From the NCBI RefSeq assembly GCF_030211955.1, contig NZ_JASODI010000002.1:1-64000 (forward strand): a DNA stretch of 64,000 bases. Reading direction: 5' to 3'. The notes under the pieces are model-generated. The model made no database searches. It saw only the letters and a list, made by a program, of their open reading frames with translations, and was not told the origin of the DNA. A program made the position numbers and the translations under genes. This stretch comes from Corynebacterium frankenforstense. GTDB taxonomy: Bacteria > Actinomycetota > Actinomycetes > Mycobacteriales > Mycobacteriaceae. Shown piece after piece: positions 1 to 8,776 of this stretch. Position 1 is the stretch's first letter. Each line of letters begins with the position of its first letter.

Positions 1-432
1 CTCGTGTGTGGGGGAGGGTGGGGCGCCGATGCTGGCACATCCGGCGCATCCGGCGGGCAGGCGGGCTGTCCGCGCTTGGGTGGGGGTGGGGTTTGGTTTG
101 GGTCGGAGGACGGCTGATTGCCGAGGGGGCGGAGGATGGGCTCGGGATGGGGACTAGCGGCGGGGGGAGTGAGCTCTATTCTCGTGGGCCACGGGGCGGG
201 GGATCTGCATGTGGGTCGATCCGGGTCGGGTATCGGCGGCGATGTCTATCCGCGGATGGGGTACGTAGGGCTGTTTTAGCCGCGTATGCGCTGGTAAAAG
301 TCGATCAATCGAAAACCCTTGCGATCGAACGCATGTGCCTGGAAGTTGGTGGGCAGACAACGACAGTTCGGGGGGAATTCAATCGGTCGCGACGCGGCCG
401 CCCCGGTATCGAGGCCCCGGGAGGTGACCCCG
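1..432. other. Gene-free left edge with a G-run cluster
   Basis: I see no credible gene here. The left part is very G-rich. Positions 78-102 carry four runs of three or more G separated by 1, 1 and 8 bases, a pattern able to form a G-quadruplex. Positions 320-345 include TCGAAC followed two to three bases later by TGT, which resembles half of a LexA box but matches the other half poorly. A strong Shine-Dalgarno sequence (GGAGGTGA, 420-427) belongs to the gene starting at 433. No clear -35/-10 pair was found. Confidence 0.5.
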
Positions 433-2602
433 ATGACCGTGACCGCTTCGACCCTCGCCGGTGCCGCCCGTGCTGGGCCGGCGACTCCGCGTGTCCGTCG
501 GGCCGCCTCTCTTGTGCAGACGATCTCGGGCGCCTACGGGGAGCTCGCGGACCTGATCGGCCCGTCGGTGGAGGCCCGGGAGTTCACCGCGATGCTGCCC
601 TCTCTGATCGACCTGGAGAAGACGCAGGGGTCCAAGACCGCTGTGGACGACGCCGTGGCCCATCTCGCCGGCCTGCATCACGCGGGCAACCTGACGGGGA
701 CGCGCCGCGTGGACCTCTTCCCCGCGGAGATCTTCGACCTGACCCGTCGTGAGGCCCGCGCGCGTGGACGGGGCGGAGAACATCTACGGCCCGGCCCGTC
801 CGGCGGGCCCCGCTCCGGCGCAGGAGACGGATGGTCTGGATGTTGATGGCCCGGATGTGGGCGATCCCTCCTCGGAGCCGGAGTCGGATGGTTCGGGGTC
901 GGGCGAGGATTCTGGTCCGGGCCAACAGCCGGGATCCGCCGATGCGGCTGGGGCCGGTCGTGGTGCCGATGACGACGCCGTCCCTGGTGGGGTCGGCAGG
1001 GACGCGGAGGACGCCTCCGAGCGTGCCCGCAGAGAACGCGAGGAACGCGAGAGCGTCGAGCGGGAACGAGAAGAAGCGGAGCGGGCTGAGCGCGCACGCA
1101 AAGAGAAGGAAGAGGCTGAGCGGAAGAAGGCTGAGTGCCGGGCCGCGGAGGAGCGCCGGCGCAAGGCTGAGGCCGACCGTCGGGAGGCCAACCGTCGGGC
1201 CCGTGAGAAGAAGCTCGCGGCTGAGGAACTGCGCATCATCAACAACGAGCTGCGCAGTCTCAAGGACGGCGCCAGCGTCGGTGCGGAGGAGCTGCGTCGC
1301 CTCGCTGTGGAGGAGGCCGACAAGCGCGGACCGGAGGATCTGCGCGACTGGCTGCGCGCCCGCGTAGCAGAGGCTAACGGCGCCTTCCGCGACCCGCTGA
1401 CCGCCTACATGGACCGTTGGCCCTGGATGTCGGAGCCTTACGCGGACGGCGGCGCCTGGATCAAGGGCTACATCCCGCCGGCCACCGTGGCCGTACTCAA
1501 GCACCTCTTCATCAAGGTGAAGCCGGGCTTCGACCGACCGGGCGAGGGCGATGACACCGTGGACCTCTCCGGGCTGTCTATTCCGGGCCTGTCCGGCGTA
1601 GCCGCTACGCACGGTCCCGGCTGTGGCGAGCGGGGCGTGCCGGACCGGCGCACCCCGGGCCAGCGCAGGGCGGACCTGTTCCTGCACATGGCCACCGCCT
1701 ACGCGTCGGGCCAGACCTGCAACACCGGGTGCGCGAGCATCGTCGCGTCGCTTGTCGCGGAAGATCTCACGAACATCGACATGGCCGCCGGCACGGCGGT
1801 GATGGATCCGGAGGCCGCCGGCCGACTCTGGGGGAAGACCTTCCCGACGAACACTGGGGTGCAGGTCAGGCTCTTTGACTTGATTGTGCTCAAAGCCGGG
1901 GCGCACGACTTCGTGGTCCTGCACGGAACCGACGGCAACCCGCTGATCGCGGGTAGGGCACGAAGACCGGCGAGCTTCGTCCAAAAAGTCGCGGTATTCG
2001 CCAGAGACCAGGTCTGTTCCTATCCGGGGTGTACCGCGTCAGCCGACGAGTCCGAACTCCATCACCTGGTCGCGTGGTTGAACGGTGGGCGCACCGACAT
2101 CGAGAACCTGACGTTCCGATGTAAGGACCACCACGGAGACAACAACGACAAGCGGGACAGGTATGCCTCGCGCGGCTGGGCCGAGCGGGATCCGGAGACC
2201 GGGCGAGTGGGGCACACCCCACCGGCGGTGTCCTCGGACACGACCAACGTGATCGTCAACGAGACCGAGATGGCGTCGACGTCCGCGGGCGAGCGGATCA
2301 GGAGGAGGTACCAGAAGAAGTCTGTCTCCGATGAGGAGGAGACGTGGATGGCCGACTACGAGGACTGTCACGCCGAGGAAGCGGGAGAGGGAGCGGCCGG
2401 GAGCTATGGCGGAGACGCATCCGGGTGGTCCGGTGGTGCCGTCAGGGACCTCTACGGGGAAAATGACACCTTCGACGACACCGATCCCGAAGACGGTGAG
2501 CTCGGCGGGGGAGCGCCTGGAAGCGGAGCGCCGGGAGGTCGAGCGCCGGGAGGCGGCGGCCCGGAAACGGCCGGCGGCCGGCCGACCCTCTTCAGTGCCT
2601 GA
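433..2602 (+). pseudogene. DUF222/HNH endonuclease-like protein, frameshifted
   Basis: The gene starts at ATG 433, eight bases after GGAGGTGA. Frame 1 encodes a DUF222-like N-terminus up to about 757-764 (ends ...DLTRREARA) and then runs into a stop at 846. The same protein continues in the next frame (RVDGAENIYGP...) to the stop at 2602. Adding one CG to the (CG)4 run at 757-764 would restore a single protein of about 723 residues. The second part has a long Arg/Glu/Lys-rich coiled coil (about 1020-1280), a DUF222-like core, and an HNH zinc-type motif near 2010-2150 (CSYPGC ... ELHHL ... CKDHH). The C-terminus is a Gly/Pro/Ala/Glu tail. The family is widespread in actinobacteria (13E12-like repeats in M. 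tuberculosis) and its role is poorly defined. The second fragment could start at GTG 749, but I see no ribosome site. Sequencing error and real inactivation cannot be told apart here. Confidence 0.75.
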
Positions 2603-3153
2603 GATTCAGCGCCTGAGGCGGGATCGCGTCGGGGAGGAGCCGCAATGAGCCAGGATCCGATGTGACAGGATCGGACGGCATCGTTACGTAACCGGATCGG
2701 GGTCTGCAACCGTCGTGGGGAGTGCTCCCCGAGACGGCCGAAAAGGTCCATTTTGAAGCTCCGCGGGGCATGTGTGACGAAGCGCACAATATTCGTTCGG
2801 ATGCATGCCCGCACATTTTCGGCGACGCGCATGCATGCGCGGGGTCGTCAATTTTCCGCGCCGTTCATGCAGTACACGGGCCTATTTCGCTGATGTGTCA
2901 GCGGAAGTGAGGGTCGGTGGTCGAGGTTGGTGTAGGAAGTGTCGCGATTTGATAACGGACCGATAACGGCTTCGTGTTTGCCTGTCGGTTGGACACGACT
3001 TGTTGCCGTTTCGTAACCTGATCGAGACCTTGCCGCCGGGGGAACGCCCCGGATGCATGAAACGAACGAAGAAGCCAAGCCGCGCTCCGCGAAGAACCAA
3101 CAACCTTCGGGACCGGTACGCGAGAGCAAGACTTGAGATTGGGAGAATCATTC
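2603..3153. other. Long intergenic region before the first NlpC/P60 gene
   Basis: There is no credible gene in these 550 bases. The region is less GC-rich than its surroundings and holds several symmetric sequences: GTTACGTAAC (2683-2692), a perfect 14-bp palindrome GCGCATGCATGCGC (2827-2840), and an exact 8-bp direct repeat with 3-bp spacer at 2951-2969 (listed separately). The long leader (about 180 bases from the repeat to the start codon) could hold a structured 5' UTR. I looked for c-di-AMP (ydaO) riboswitch signatures, which precede some actinobacterial hydrolase genes, and could not find them convincingly. Confidence 0.5.
2951..2969 (+). promoter_or_regulatory. Candidate MtrA box (8-3-8 direct repeat)
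   Basis: GATAACGG occurs twice, separated by ACC, so the copies lie 11 bp apart on the same helix face. From memory, the C. glutamicum MtrA response-regulator consensus is an 8-bp direct repeat with a 3-bp spacer, and an nlpC-type hydrolase gene is among its targets. The repeat is observed; the assignment to MtrA is inference from architecture and target type. Confidence 0.5.
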
Positions 3154-3741
3154 GTGGCTAAGCACCGTCGGCAGACCAAGACCACCCGCCGTATCGCCAT
3201 TGCCTCCACCGCCGTCGCGATGGGCGCCACCGCCATCAGCCCCGCCGTCGCGGGCGCCGCCGAGGTCCAGATCCCGAACGCCGGCTACACCGTCGACGTT
3301 CCGGGCCTCGAGAACGTTCCGGGCATCCAGGAGGTCCCGGGCTACAGCGACTACGTCGTCCAGAACAACACCGCCGCCGGCTCGGCCGCCCCGGCTTCCC
3401 AGAGCCAGCGCATCGTCGAGATCGCGCAGTCCAAGATCGGCTCGCCGTACGTCTACGGCGCCGCCGGCCCGAACGCCTTCGACTGCTCCGGGTTCACCTC
3501 CTGGGTCTACGCCCAGGTCGGCAAGCAGATCCCGCGCACCTCGCAGGCCCAGGCCTCCGCGGGCACCCCGGTCGCCTACAACGACCTGCAGCCGGGTGAC
3601 ATCGTCTCCTTCTACGGCGGTGCCTCCCACGTGGGCATCTACATCGGTGACGGCAAGATCATCGACGCCCTGAACTCCGGCACCCCGGTCGGCGTCCGCA
3701 CGCTCGACTACATGCCGTTCAACAACGCGGTCCGCTTCTAA
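3154..3741 (+). CDS. Secreted NlpC/P60 peptidoglycan hydrolase
   Basis: This 195-residue protein starts at GTG 3154, seven bases after GGGAGA. The more upstream TTG has no ribosome site and would spoil the signal peptide. Residues 1-36 are a signal peptide (basic start, hydrophobic core, AGAA end), so the enzyme acts outside the membrane on cell-wall peptides. A Val/Pro-rich linker precedes a C-terminal NlpC/P60 domain with catalytic C111 (AFDCSGF) and H159 (SHVGIY). The third polar position, usually His, is D171 (KIIDALNSG), unlike the neighbouring paralogue. NlpC/P60 enzymes cut bonds in the stem peptide, typically D-Glu to diaminopimelate. A strong terminator follows, so it is probably a single-gene unit controlled by the repeat at 2951. 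Confidence 0.9.
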   Translation: MAKHRRQTKTTRRIAIASTAVAMGATAISPAVAGAAEVQIPNAGYTVDVPGLENVPGIQEVPGYSDYVVQNNTAAGSAAPASQSQRIVEIAQSKIGSPYVYGAAGPNAFDCSGFTSWVYAQVGKQIPRTSQAQASAGTPVAYNDLQPGDIVSFYGGASHVGIYIGDGKIIDALNSGTPVGVRTLDYMPFNNAVRF

Positions 3742-3803
3742 GAGTCAGGACCCCGCGTCACTGACGCCACCGGCCGAGGCAAGCGGTCGGTGAGCGTGTC
3801 GCA

Positions 3804-3843
3804 GGCCCCCGCATCCCGGGTACGTCCCGGGGCGGGGGTTTCG
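3804..3843 (+). terminator. Intrinsic terminator after first NlpC/P60 gene
   Basis: A GC-rich hairpin (CCCCCGC with CCCGGG pairing to CCCGGGG and CGGGGG) is followed by GTTTCG. It ends transcription of the hydrolase gene at 3741 and separates it from the paralogue downstream. Confidence 0.75.
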
Positions 3844-3859
3844 TGCTGTCCGGGGTCGG

Positions 3860-4000
3860 CGTCAGTTTCAGAGGGTCGCCTCGGCGTCGGCGTCGCCGTC
3901 AGTGTCCGCCTCGGCATCGGCGTTGGCGTCGCGGTCGGGCTCGGCACCGGCGCCAGCGTCGGCGTCGCGGTCGGGCTTTGTGTCGGCGTTGCGGCCGAGC
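3860..4000 (+). repeat. Degenerate GGCGTC-type hexamer repeat
   Basis: About 140 bases consist of imperfect hexamers of the GGCGTC/GGCATC/GGCGTT type in the 535-base gap between the two NlpC/P60 genes. Both strands stay open here only because the repeat lacks stop codons (one strand reads Val-Gly alternations, the other Asp-Ala/Pro-Thr types). I see no ribosome site or family match, so I treat it as simple-sequence DNA between the terminator at 3804-3843 and the next promoter. Confidence 0.6.
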
Positions 4001-4075
4001 AGTCGCTGGCGCGGCCGCCCGCCGGCGCACCCCTCTGACCTCAATTTTCACACCGGTCACGACGTCCCGGTTCCC

Positions 4076-4106
4076 GTTAACGTTCCGTGACCTTGCAGGC
4101 TATAGT
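4076..4106 (+). promoter_or_regulatory. Promoter with a weaker MtrA-like 8-3-8 repeat
   Basis: GTTAACGT and GTGACCTT are spaced like the MtrA-like repeat before the first hydrolase (8-3-8), though less perfectly. A good -10 hexamer TATAGT follows at 4101-4106. The predicted 5' UTR to GTG 4278 is about 165 bases. The gap from 3742 to 4277 otherwise holds the terminator and hexamer repeat listed above. Confidence 0.45.
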
Positions 4107-4277
4107 CTCTCTTTGTCCACGCACAGCGTCCCCGTTCCGGACCGACCGGAATCCGACCGGGCCGACCGGCCCACCGGACCCCGCCCGGAACCCCGACCGA
4201 AGCCGCAGGCACCTCGGCCGACCACGGCGGACCCGCGTGCCCTAAGTTTTCGTCCCGCCTTCCCGGAGGTAGCCCCC

Positions 4278-5282
4278 GTGCGCTCTCACTTCATTCGACG
4301 CGGCCTGTCCGTCGTCGGCGTCCTCGCCGTCCTCGGCGGCTCTGCCCACGTCGCCCAGGCCGACGAGGTCGACGACCTCCTCTCCGAGATGGACGAGCTC
4401 TCCCAGGAGGCCTCCGCGAAGAACGAGGAGGTCAAGGACCTCGAGGACCAGGTCGAGGAGTCCCGCCGCAGCGTCGACGAGCTCGACGGCAAGGTCGCCG
4501 CGACCCGCGAGGCCGCCGACCGCGCCCTGGCCGAGGAGCGCGCAGCCCGCGAGGGCGTCGACCTTGTCGCCGGCTCCCGCTACCGCGGCAGCTCCACCGG
4601 CGACGCGGTGAGCGTGCTCGGCGCCGACAACCCGCAGATGGCCCTCGACCGCTCCGCCTACCTGTCGACCCTGGGCCGCCAGGCCGAGAAGTCGGTCAAG
4701 GCCCTCGAGGACGCCACCGCCACCGCCGACCGGGAGCGCGACCGCGCCGCCCGCGCCCGCGCGGAGGCCGAGTACCGCAGCAACCGCCTGGCCATCCAGC
4801 TCGAGGACCTCAACGAGGAGAAGGAGGAGCTCGAGGCGCGCACCGCCGAGCTCAGCGAGCGCATCGACGGCCTCGACGAGGAGGCCCGCGCCCGCTGGGA
4901 GAGCAAGTACGGCCCGCTCGCCCCGACCCTCGACCCGGCCGCCGCCGAGGGCGTGGTCGGCGCCGCGCTGAGTAAGCTGGGCTCGCCCTACAGCTGGGGT
5001 GCCGCCGGCCCCGACGCCTTCGACTGCTCCGGCCTGATGTTCTGGGCCTACCAGCAGCAGGGCAAGTCGATCCCGCGCACCTCGCAGGCCCAGATCGCCG
5101 GCGGCACGCCCGTCTCGCGCGCGGACCTGCAGCCCGGCGACATCGTCGGCTACTACCCGGGCGTCACCCACGTCGCCATGTACATCGGCAACGGCCAGGT
5201 CGTCCACGCCTCGGACTACGGCATCCCGGTCCAGGTCGTCTCCGTCGACTCGATGCCCTTCGCCGGCGCGTCCCGCTACTGA
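4278..5282 (+). CDS. Secreted coiled-coil NlpC/P60 hydrolase
   Basis: This 334-residue protein starts at GTG 4278, seven bases after GGAGGT. A signal peptide (residues 1-30, ending AQA-DE) is followed by a long acidic/basic coiled coil (about 32-215) and a C-terminal NlpC/P60 domain with C250 (FDCSGL), H298 (THVAMY) and H310 (VVHASDYG), the full catalytic triad. This coiled-coil plus NlpC/P60 layout is that of RipA-like peptidoglycan endopeptidases of Corynebacteriales, which separate daughter cells; the coiled coil normally restrains or positions the catalytic domain. It stands downstream of a shorter paralogue and only 33 bases before pimB', with which it may be co-transcribed. Confidence 0.92.
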   Translation: MRSHFIRRGLSVVGVLAVLGGSAHVAQADEVDDLLSEMDELSQEASAKNEEVKDLEDQVEESRRSVDELDGKVAATREAADRALAEERAAREGVDLVAGSRYRGSSTGDAVSVLGADNPQMALDRSAYLSTLGRQAEKSVKALEDATATADRERDRAARARAEAEYRSNRLAIQLEDLNEEKEELEARTAELSERIDGLDEEARARWESKYGPLAPTLDPAAAEGVVGAALSKLGSPYSWGAAGPDAFDCSGLMFWAYQQQGKSIPRTSQAQIAGGTPVSRADLQPGDIVGYYPGVTHVAMYIGNGQVVHASDYGIPVQVVSVDSMPFAGASRY

Positions 5283-5315
5283 CCCGTACCCCCTCCGGAG
5301 GCTCGCACAGACTGC

Positions 5316-6458
5316 ATGTCCAAGGTCCTGCTGGTCACCAACGACTTCCCGCCGACCGTCGGCGGCATCCAGTCCTACCTGCGTGACTTCGTCGAGCACC
5401 TCGGCGCCGACGAGATCGCCGTCTTCGCCTCCACCCAGGACGCCGAGGCCGCCCGCGCCCACGACGCCGCCGTCGGCTACCGCGTGCACCGCTGGCCGCG
5501 CCGCGTCATGCTGCCCACCCCGGCCACAGCGCGCGAAATGGCCCGCGTGATCGTCGAGGAGGGCGCCGAGACCGTCTGGTTCGGTGCCGCCGCGCCCCTG
5601 GGTCTGCTCGCCGACGCCGCCCGTCGCGCCGGCGCGCGGCGCATCGTCGCCACCACCCACGGCCACGAGGTCGGCTGGTCCATGCTGCCGGGCGCGCGCC
5701 GGCTGCTGCGCCGCATCTTCCGCCGCGCCGACGTCGTCACCTACATCTCCGACTACACCCTCCGTCGCCTCGCGCGCCTGCTGAGCGGAACCGAACTCGT
5801 CCACCTGCCCTCCGGCGTGGACACTGACCTCTTCCGCCCGATTGACGACGCCGCGCGGGCCGACGTGCGCGCCTCCTTCGGCGTCGGCGCGGACGCGCCG
5901 TTGGTGGTGGTCATCTCCCGCCTGGTGCCGCGCAAGGGCCAGGACCAGCTGATCCGCGCCTGGCCGGCCGTGCGCGGCAAGGTGCCCGGCGCCCGCCTGC
6001 TGGTCGTCGGCCGCGGCCGCTACGAGTCCACCCTACGCATCCTCGCCCGCCGTGCCGGGGAAGGCGTGGAGTTGACCGGCCCGCTCGACTTCGACCGCAT
6101 GCGCGCCCTGCTCGCCGCCGCGGACGTGGCCGCCATGCCCGCGCGCACCCGCTTCGGCGGCCTCGACGTCGAGGGGCTCGGCATCGTCTACCTCGAGGCG
6201 CAGTCCAGCGGCGTGCCCGTGCTCGCCGGGCGCTCGGGCGGCGCGCCAGAGACCGTCACCCCGGAGACCGGCGTCGTCGTCGACGGCTGCGACCTGCCGG
6301 CCATCGAGGAGGCGCTCGTCGGGCTGCTCTCGGACCCGGAGCGCCGCGCGCGGATGGGCCGGGCCGGCCGCGCCCACGCAGAGGGCGCCTGGAGCCGCGG
6401 TGAGATGGACCTCCGTCTGCGTCGCGCGTTGGGGCTGGGGGAGGGCCCTGGCCTATAA
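5316..6458 (+). CDS. pimB: PimB' phosphatidylinositol monomannoside mannosyltransferase
   Basis: This 380-residue GT4 glycosyltransferase has an N-terminal VLLVTNDFPPTVGGIQSYL acceptor-site motif, a mid-protein RLVPRKGQ nucleotide-binding segment, and the GT4 EX7E motif (E286 and E294). It transfers mannose from GDP-mannose to PIM1 on the cytoplasmic face, giving the PIM2 anchor for lipomannan and lipoarabinomannan. Length and sequence fit C. glutamicum PimB'. The ATG at 5316 is preceded by GGAGG at a long 13-base distance. mptA and mptC, which extend the same glycolipid, lie within 14 kb. A TATAAT at its very end serves the next gene. Confidence 0.9.
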   Translation: MSKVLLVTNDFPPTVGGIQSYLRDFVEHLGADEIAVFASTQDAEAARAHDAAVGYRVHRWPRRVMLPTPATAREMARVIVEEGAETVWFGAAAPLGLLADAARRAGARRIVATTHGHEVGWSMLPGARRLLRRIFRRADVVTYISDYTLRRLARLLSGTELVHLPSGVDTDLFRPIDDAARADVRASFGVGADAPLVVVISRLVPRKGQDQLIRAWPAVRGKVPGARLLVVGRGRYESTLRILARRAGEGVELTGPLDFDRMRALLAAADVAAMPARTRFGGLDVEGLGIVYLEAQSSGVPVLAGRSGGAPETVTPETGVVVDGCDLPAIEEALVGLLSDPERRARMGRAGRAHAEGAWSRGEMDLRLRRALGLGEGPGL

Positions 6459-6459
6459 T
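6429..6459 (+). promoter_or_regulatory. Promoter for the ROK glucokinase gene
   Basis: A perfect TATAAT lies at 6454-6459 over the pimB' stop codon, with TTGGGG 19 bases upstream (6429-6434). The -10 is convincing; the -35 is weak. The 5' UTR contains a perfect 20-bp palindrome at 6479-6498 (GACCCCGCAG and its complement) that could form a hairpin. Confidence 0.55.
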
Positions 6460-6545
6460 TTCCACTTTGACCGAACGCGACCCCGCAGCTGCGGGGTCCT
6501 GAGGCGAACCGAAACCCTGACCCGACCGGAAAGGTCCAGCCGCAC

Positions 6546-7532
6546 ATGATCGCGAGCCCGCGCACCGACGCCCAGGCCCTTTCGGGCCTCACCGTCGGCT
6601 TCGACATCGGGGGCACCAACCTGCGTGCCGCCGTCGTCGACGCCGAGGGCCACATCGTCGACTCCGCGGCCATGGCCTCCTCGGGTACCGCCACGGGCCT
6701 CGAGGACGGTATCGTCCGGCTCGTCGGCGAGCTCTCCGCGCGCAACCGCATCGAGGCCGTCGGCGTGGCCGTCGCCGGCTTCCTCGACGCCGAGTGCGAG
6801 ACCGTCCGCTTCGCCCCGCACCTGCCGTGGCGCGACGCGCCGGTGCGCCGCACCTTGGCCGACCGCCTGGGGCTGCCGGTGCGGCTCGAGCACGACGCGA
6901 ACTCCGCGGCCTGGGGCGAGTACCGCTTCGGCGCCGCGACGGGCGTGCGCGACTGGGTGCTCTTCGCTGTGGGCACCGGCATCGGCACCGCCCAGATGCA
7001 CGACGGCGAGATCTTCCGCGGCGCCTACGGCACCGCCCCGGAGCTCGGCCACCTGACCGTGGTGCCGGGCGGGCGGCGCTGCCCCTGCGGCAAGCTCGGC
7101 TGCCTGGAGCGCTACTGCTCGGGCACCGCGCTCGTCGTCAGTGCCGTCGAGATCGTCCACTCGCACCGCTTCCACGGCTCCAAGCTGGCCGAGCACGTCC
7201 GCCGCGACCCCTCGGCCGTGACCGGCGAGCAGGTCATGGCCGCCGCCCGTGCCGGGGACCCGGCCGGCAAGGCCGTCGTCGACGACTTCTCCGACTGGTT
7301 CGGCCAGGGCCTCTCCGTGATCGGCGACCTCTTCGACCCGGAGCTGATCCTGCTCGGCGGCGGGGTCTCCCGCGACGCCGACCTCTACCTGCCCGAGGCG
7401 ATCGAGACCTTCGAGTCCGGGGTGGTGGGCACCGGCTACCGGCCCACCGCGCGCGTGGCAGTCGCGGAGCTGGGCGCCGACGCGGGTATGATCGGTGTGT
7501 CCGATCTGGCGCGTCGCGCCGCGCGAGCGTGA
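6546..7532 (+). CDS. glk: ROK-family glucokinase
   Basis: This 328-residue cytoplasmic sugar kinase has the ATP-binding DIGGTNLRAAVVD motif near the N-terminus, EHDANSA with catalytic D117, and the ROK zinc-binding cluster CPCGKLGCLE. It should phosphorylate glucose with ATP to glucose 6-phosphate, feeding glycolysis when sugar enters without the PTS. C. glutamicum carries its glk next to pimB', which supports the name. The start at ATG 6546 follows GGAAAGG. It has its own promoter (TATAAT at 6454). Other ROK substrates such as N-acetylmannosamine cannot be excluded from sequence alone. Confidence 0.8.
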   Translation: MIASPRTDAQALSGLTVGFDIGGTNLRAAVVDAEGHIVDSAAMASSGTATGLEDGIVRLVGELSARNRIEAVGVAVAGFLDAECETVRFAPHLPWRDAPVRRTLADRLGLPVRLEHDANSAAWGEYRFGAATGVRDWVLFAVGTGIGTAQMHDGEIFRGAYGTAPELGHLTVVPGGRRCPCGKLGCLERYCSGTALVVSAVEIVHSHRFHGSKLAEHVRRDPSAVTGEQVMAAARAGDPAGKAVVDDFSDWFGQGLSVIGDLFDPELILLGGGVSRDADLYLPEAIETFESGVVGTGYRPTARVAVAELGADAGMIGVSDLARRAARA

Positions 7533-7639
7533 CCTGGTTCGTGCGACCATGTGGCCAACGTGGCCGTGTCGCAGAAGCACGGGGCAGCGCGGGCACGTGA
7601 CCTCAAGGAGCGCAACGCGTGCACTCCGACCGCCGAAAC

Positions 7640-7657
7640 CCCCGCGCCGGCGCGGGG
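7640..7657. repeat. Perfect 18-bp palindrome before plsC
   Basis: CCCCGCGCC followed directly by GGCGCGGGG makes a perfect palindrome ending 15 bases before the ATG at 7673. It could act as an attenuating hairpin in the plsC leader, or as a weak terminator for glk without a T-run. Confidence 0.4.
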
Positions 7658-7672
7658 CAACGAGGGAGAGCT

Positions 7673-8524
7673 ATGCATAACAAGTGGTACTGGACGTTCA
7701 AGCACATCCTGATGGGGCCGTTCCTGCGGGTGTGGAACCGTCCGGTCCTGGAAAACGGGCAGAACATCCCGGAGGAGGGCTCCGCGATTCTGGCCTCCTC
7801 GCACCAGGCGGTCATGGACTCCTTCTACTTCCCGCTGCTGTGCGACCGCCAGCTGACCCACCCGGCCAAGAAGGAGTACTTCACCGGCAAGGGGATCAAG
7901 GGCGCGATCAAGCGCTGGTTCTTCACCACCGTCGGCCAGGTCCCCGTCGACCGCCAGGCCAAGGGCGCCGGCGAGACTATGGCCGCGGCGGCCCAGAAGG
8001 TCTTCGACCGCGGCGACTTGTTCTGTATCTACCCGGAGGGCACCCGCTCGCCCGACGGCCGCATCTACAAGGGCCACACCGGCATGGCGCGCATCGCCCT
8101 GTCCACCGGCGAGACCATCATCCCGGTCGGCATGGTCGACACCCGCAAGGCCAACCCGATCGGCACCACCTTCCCGCGGCCGCACAAGGTCCGCGCGATC
8201 GTCGGCGCCGGCATCGACCCGCTGGCCTGGGCGCGCAACCGCCGCATGGACCCGGCCGACCACGAGACCGCCCGCGCGCTGACCGACTACGTCATGCACA
8301 CGCTCTCCAAGATCACCGGCTACGAGTACGTCGACGCCTACGCCTCCGAGGTGCGCGCCTCGCTCGAGGCCGGCAAGGGCTACCCGGCCAGCACCGAGCC
8401 GAAGGGCGACCCGGCCGCCCGCCGCCCCGGCCACTACCCGAAGAACGGCGAACACGCCGTCAAGGACGCAGAGAAAGCCGCCGAGAAGGCCGCGGAGAAG
8501 TCCTCCGAGAAGGGCGCCGACTAG
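7673..8524 (+). CDS. plsC: 1-acyl-sn-glycerol-3-phosphate acyltransferase
   Basis: This 283-residue protein starts at ATG 7673 after GAGGGAGAG; an upstream GTG (7619) would add 18 Arg/Gly-rich residues and looks spurious. It has the LPLAT catalytic HX4D motif (H44-QAVM-D49) and the phosphate-binding EGTRSPDGR block (E122). The family acylates lysophosphatidic acid with acyl-CoA/ACP at the inner membrane to give phosphatidic acid. The position next to pimB' matches the M. tuberculosis Rv2182c region, so a role in acylating mannosylated lipids is also possible. The last 25 residues are a Lys/Glu/Ala repeat (AEKAAEKAAEKSSEK), likely a charged helix. Confidence 0.85.
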   Translation: MHNKWYWTFKHILMGPFLRVWNRPVLENGQNIPEEGSAILASSHQAVMDSFYFPLLCDRQLTHPAKKEYFTGKGIKGAIKRWFFTTVGQVPVDRQAKGAGETMAAAAQKVFDRGDLFCIYPEGTRSPDGRIYKGHTGMARIALSTGETIIPVGMVDTRKANPIGTTFPRPHKVRAIVGAGIDPLAWARNRRMDPADHETARALTDYVMHTLSKITGYEYVDAYASEVRASLEAGKGYPASTEPKGDPAARRPGHYPKNGEHAVKDAEKAAEKAAEKSSEKGAD

Positions 8525-8776
8525 GGCACAGGTGGCCCGCGCCGCCAAGCGGTGGGCAGCACTCCGCACTCCACCGCGGGGGCGGCCCCCGCCGGGCCCC
8601 GCACGCGCCCCGGCACCCCGTCAACCAGGGCGTTCGCGGAGCCGGATAAACCGGCCCGCATGCCCCGGGGCCGCCGAGCCATTTTCCCTGCAAGGGTTCC
8701 TGCGGCTATCCTGTGCCCCACGCGCGGCACCGAATCCGCCGCGACAGGTCCAGCACAGCCACCTCGAGGGAGCCCC

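Noticed and set aside
324..339. LexA box before the first HNH gene
   Set aside because: Only 10 of 14 bases agree and the second half-site is poor.
2940..3150. c-di-AMP (ydaO-type) riboswitch before the NlpC/P60 gene
   Set aside because: Long leader and target type are suggestive, but I could not align the conserved core segments. A covariance search would settle it.
3790..4038. Val/Gly-repeat protein in the gap between hydrolase genes
   Set aside because: The frame is open only because of the hexamer repeat; no ribosome site, and it spans the terminator.
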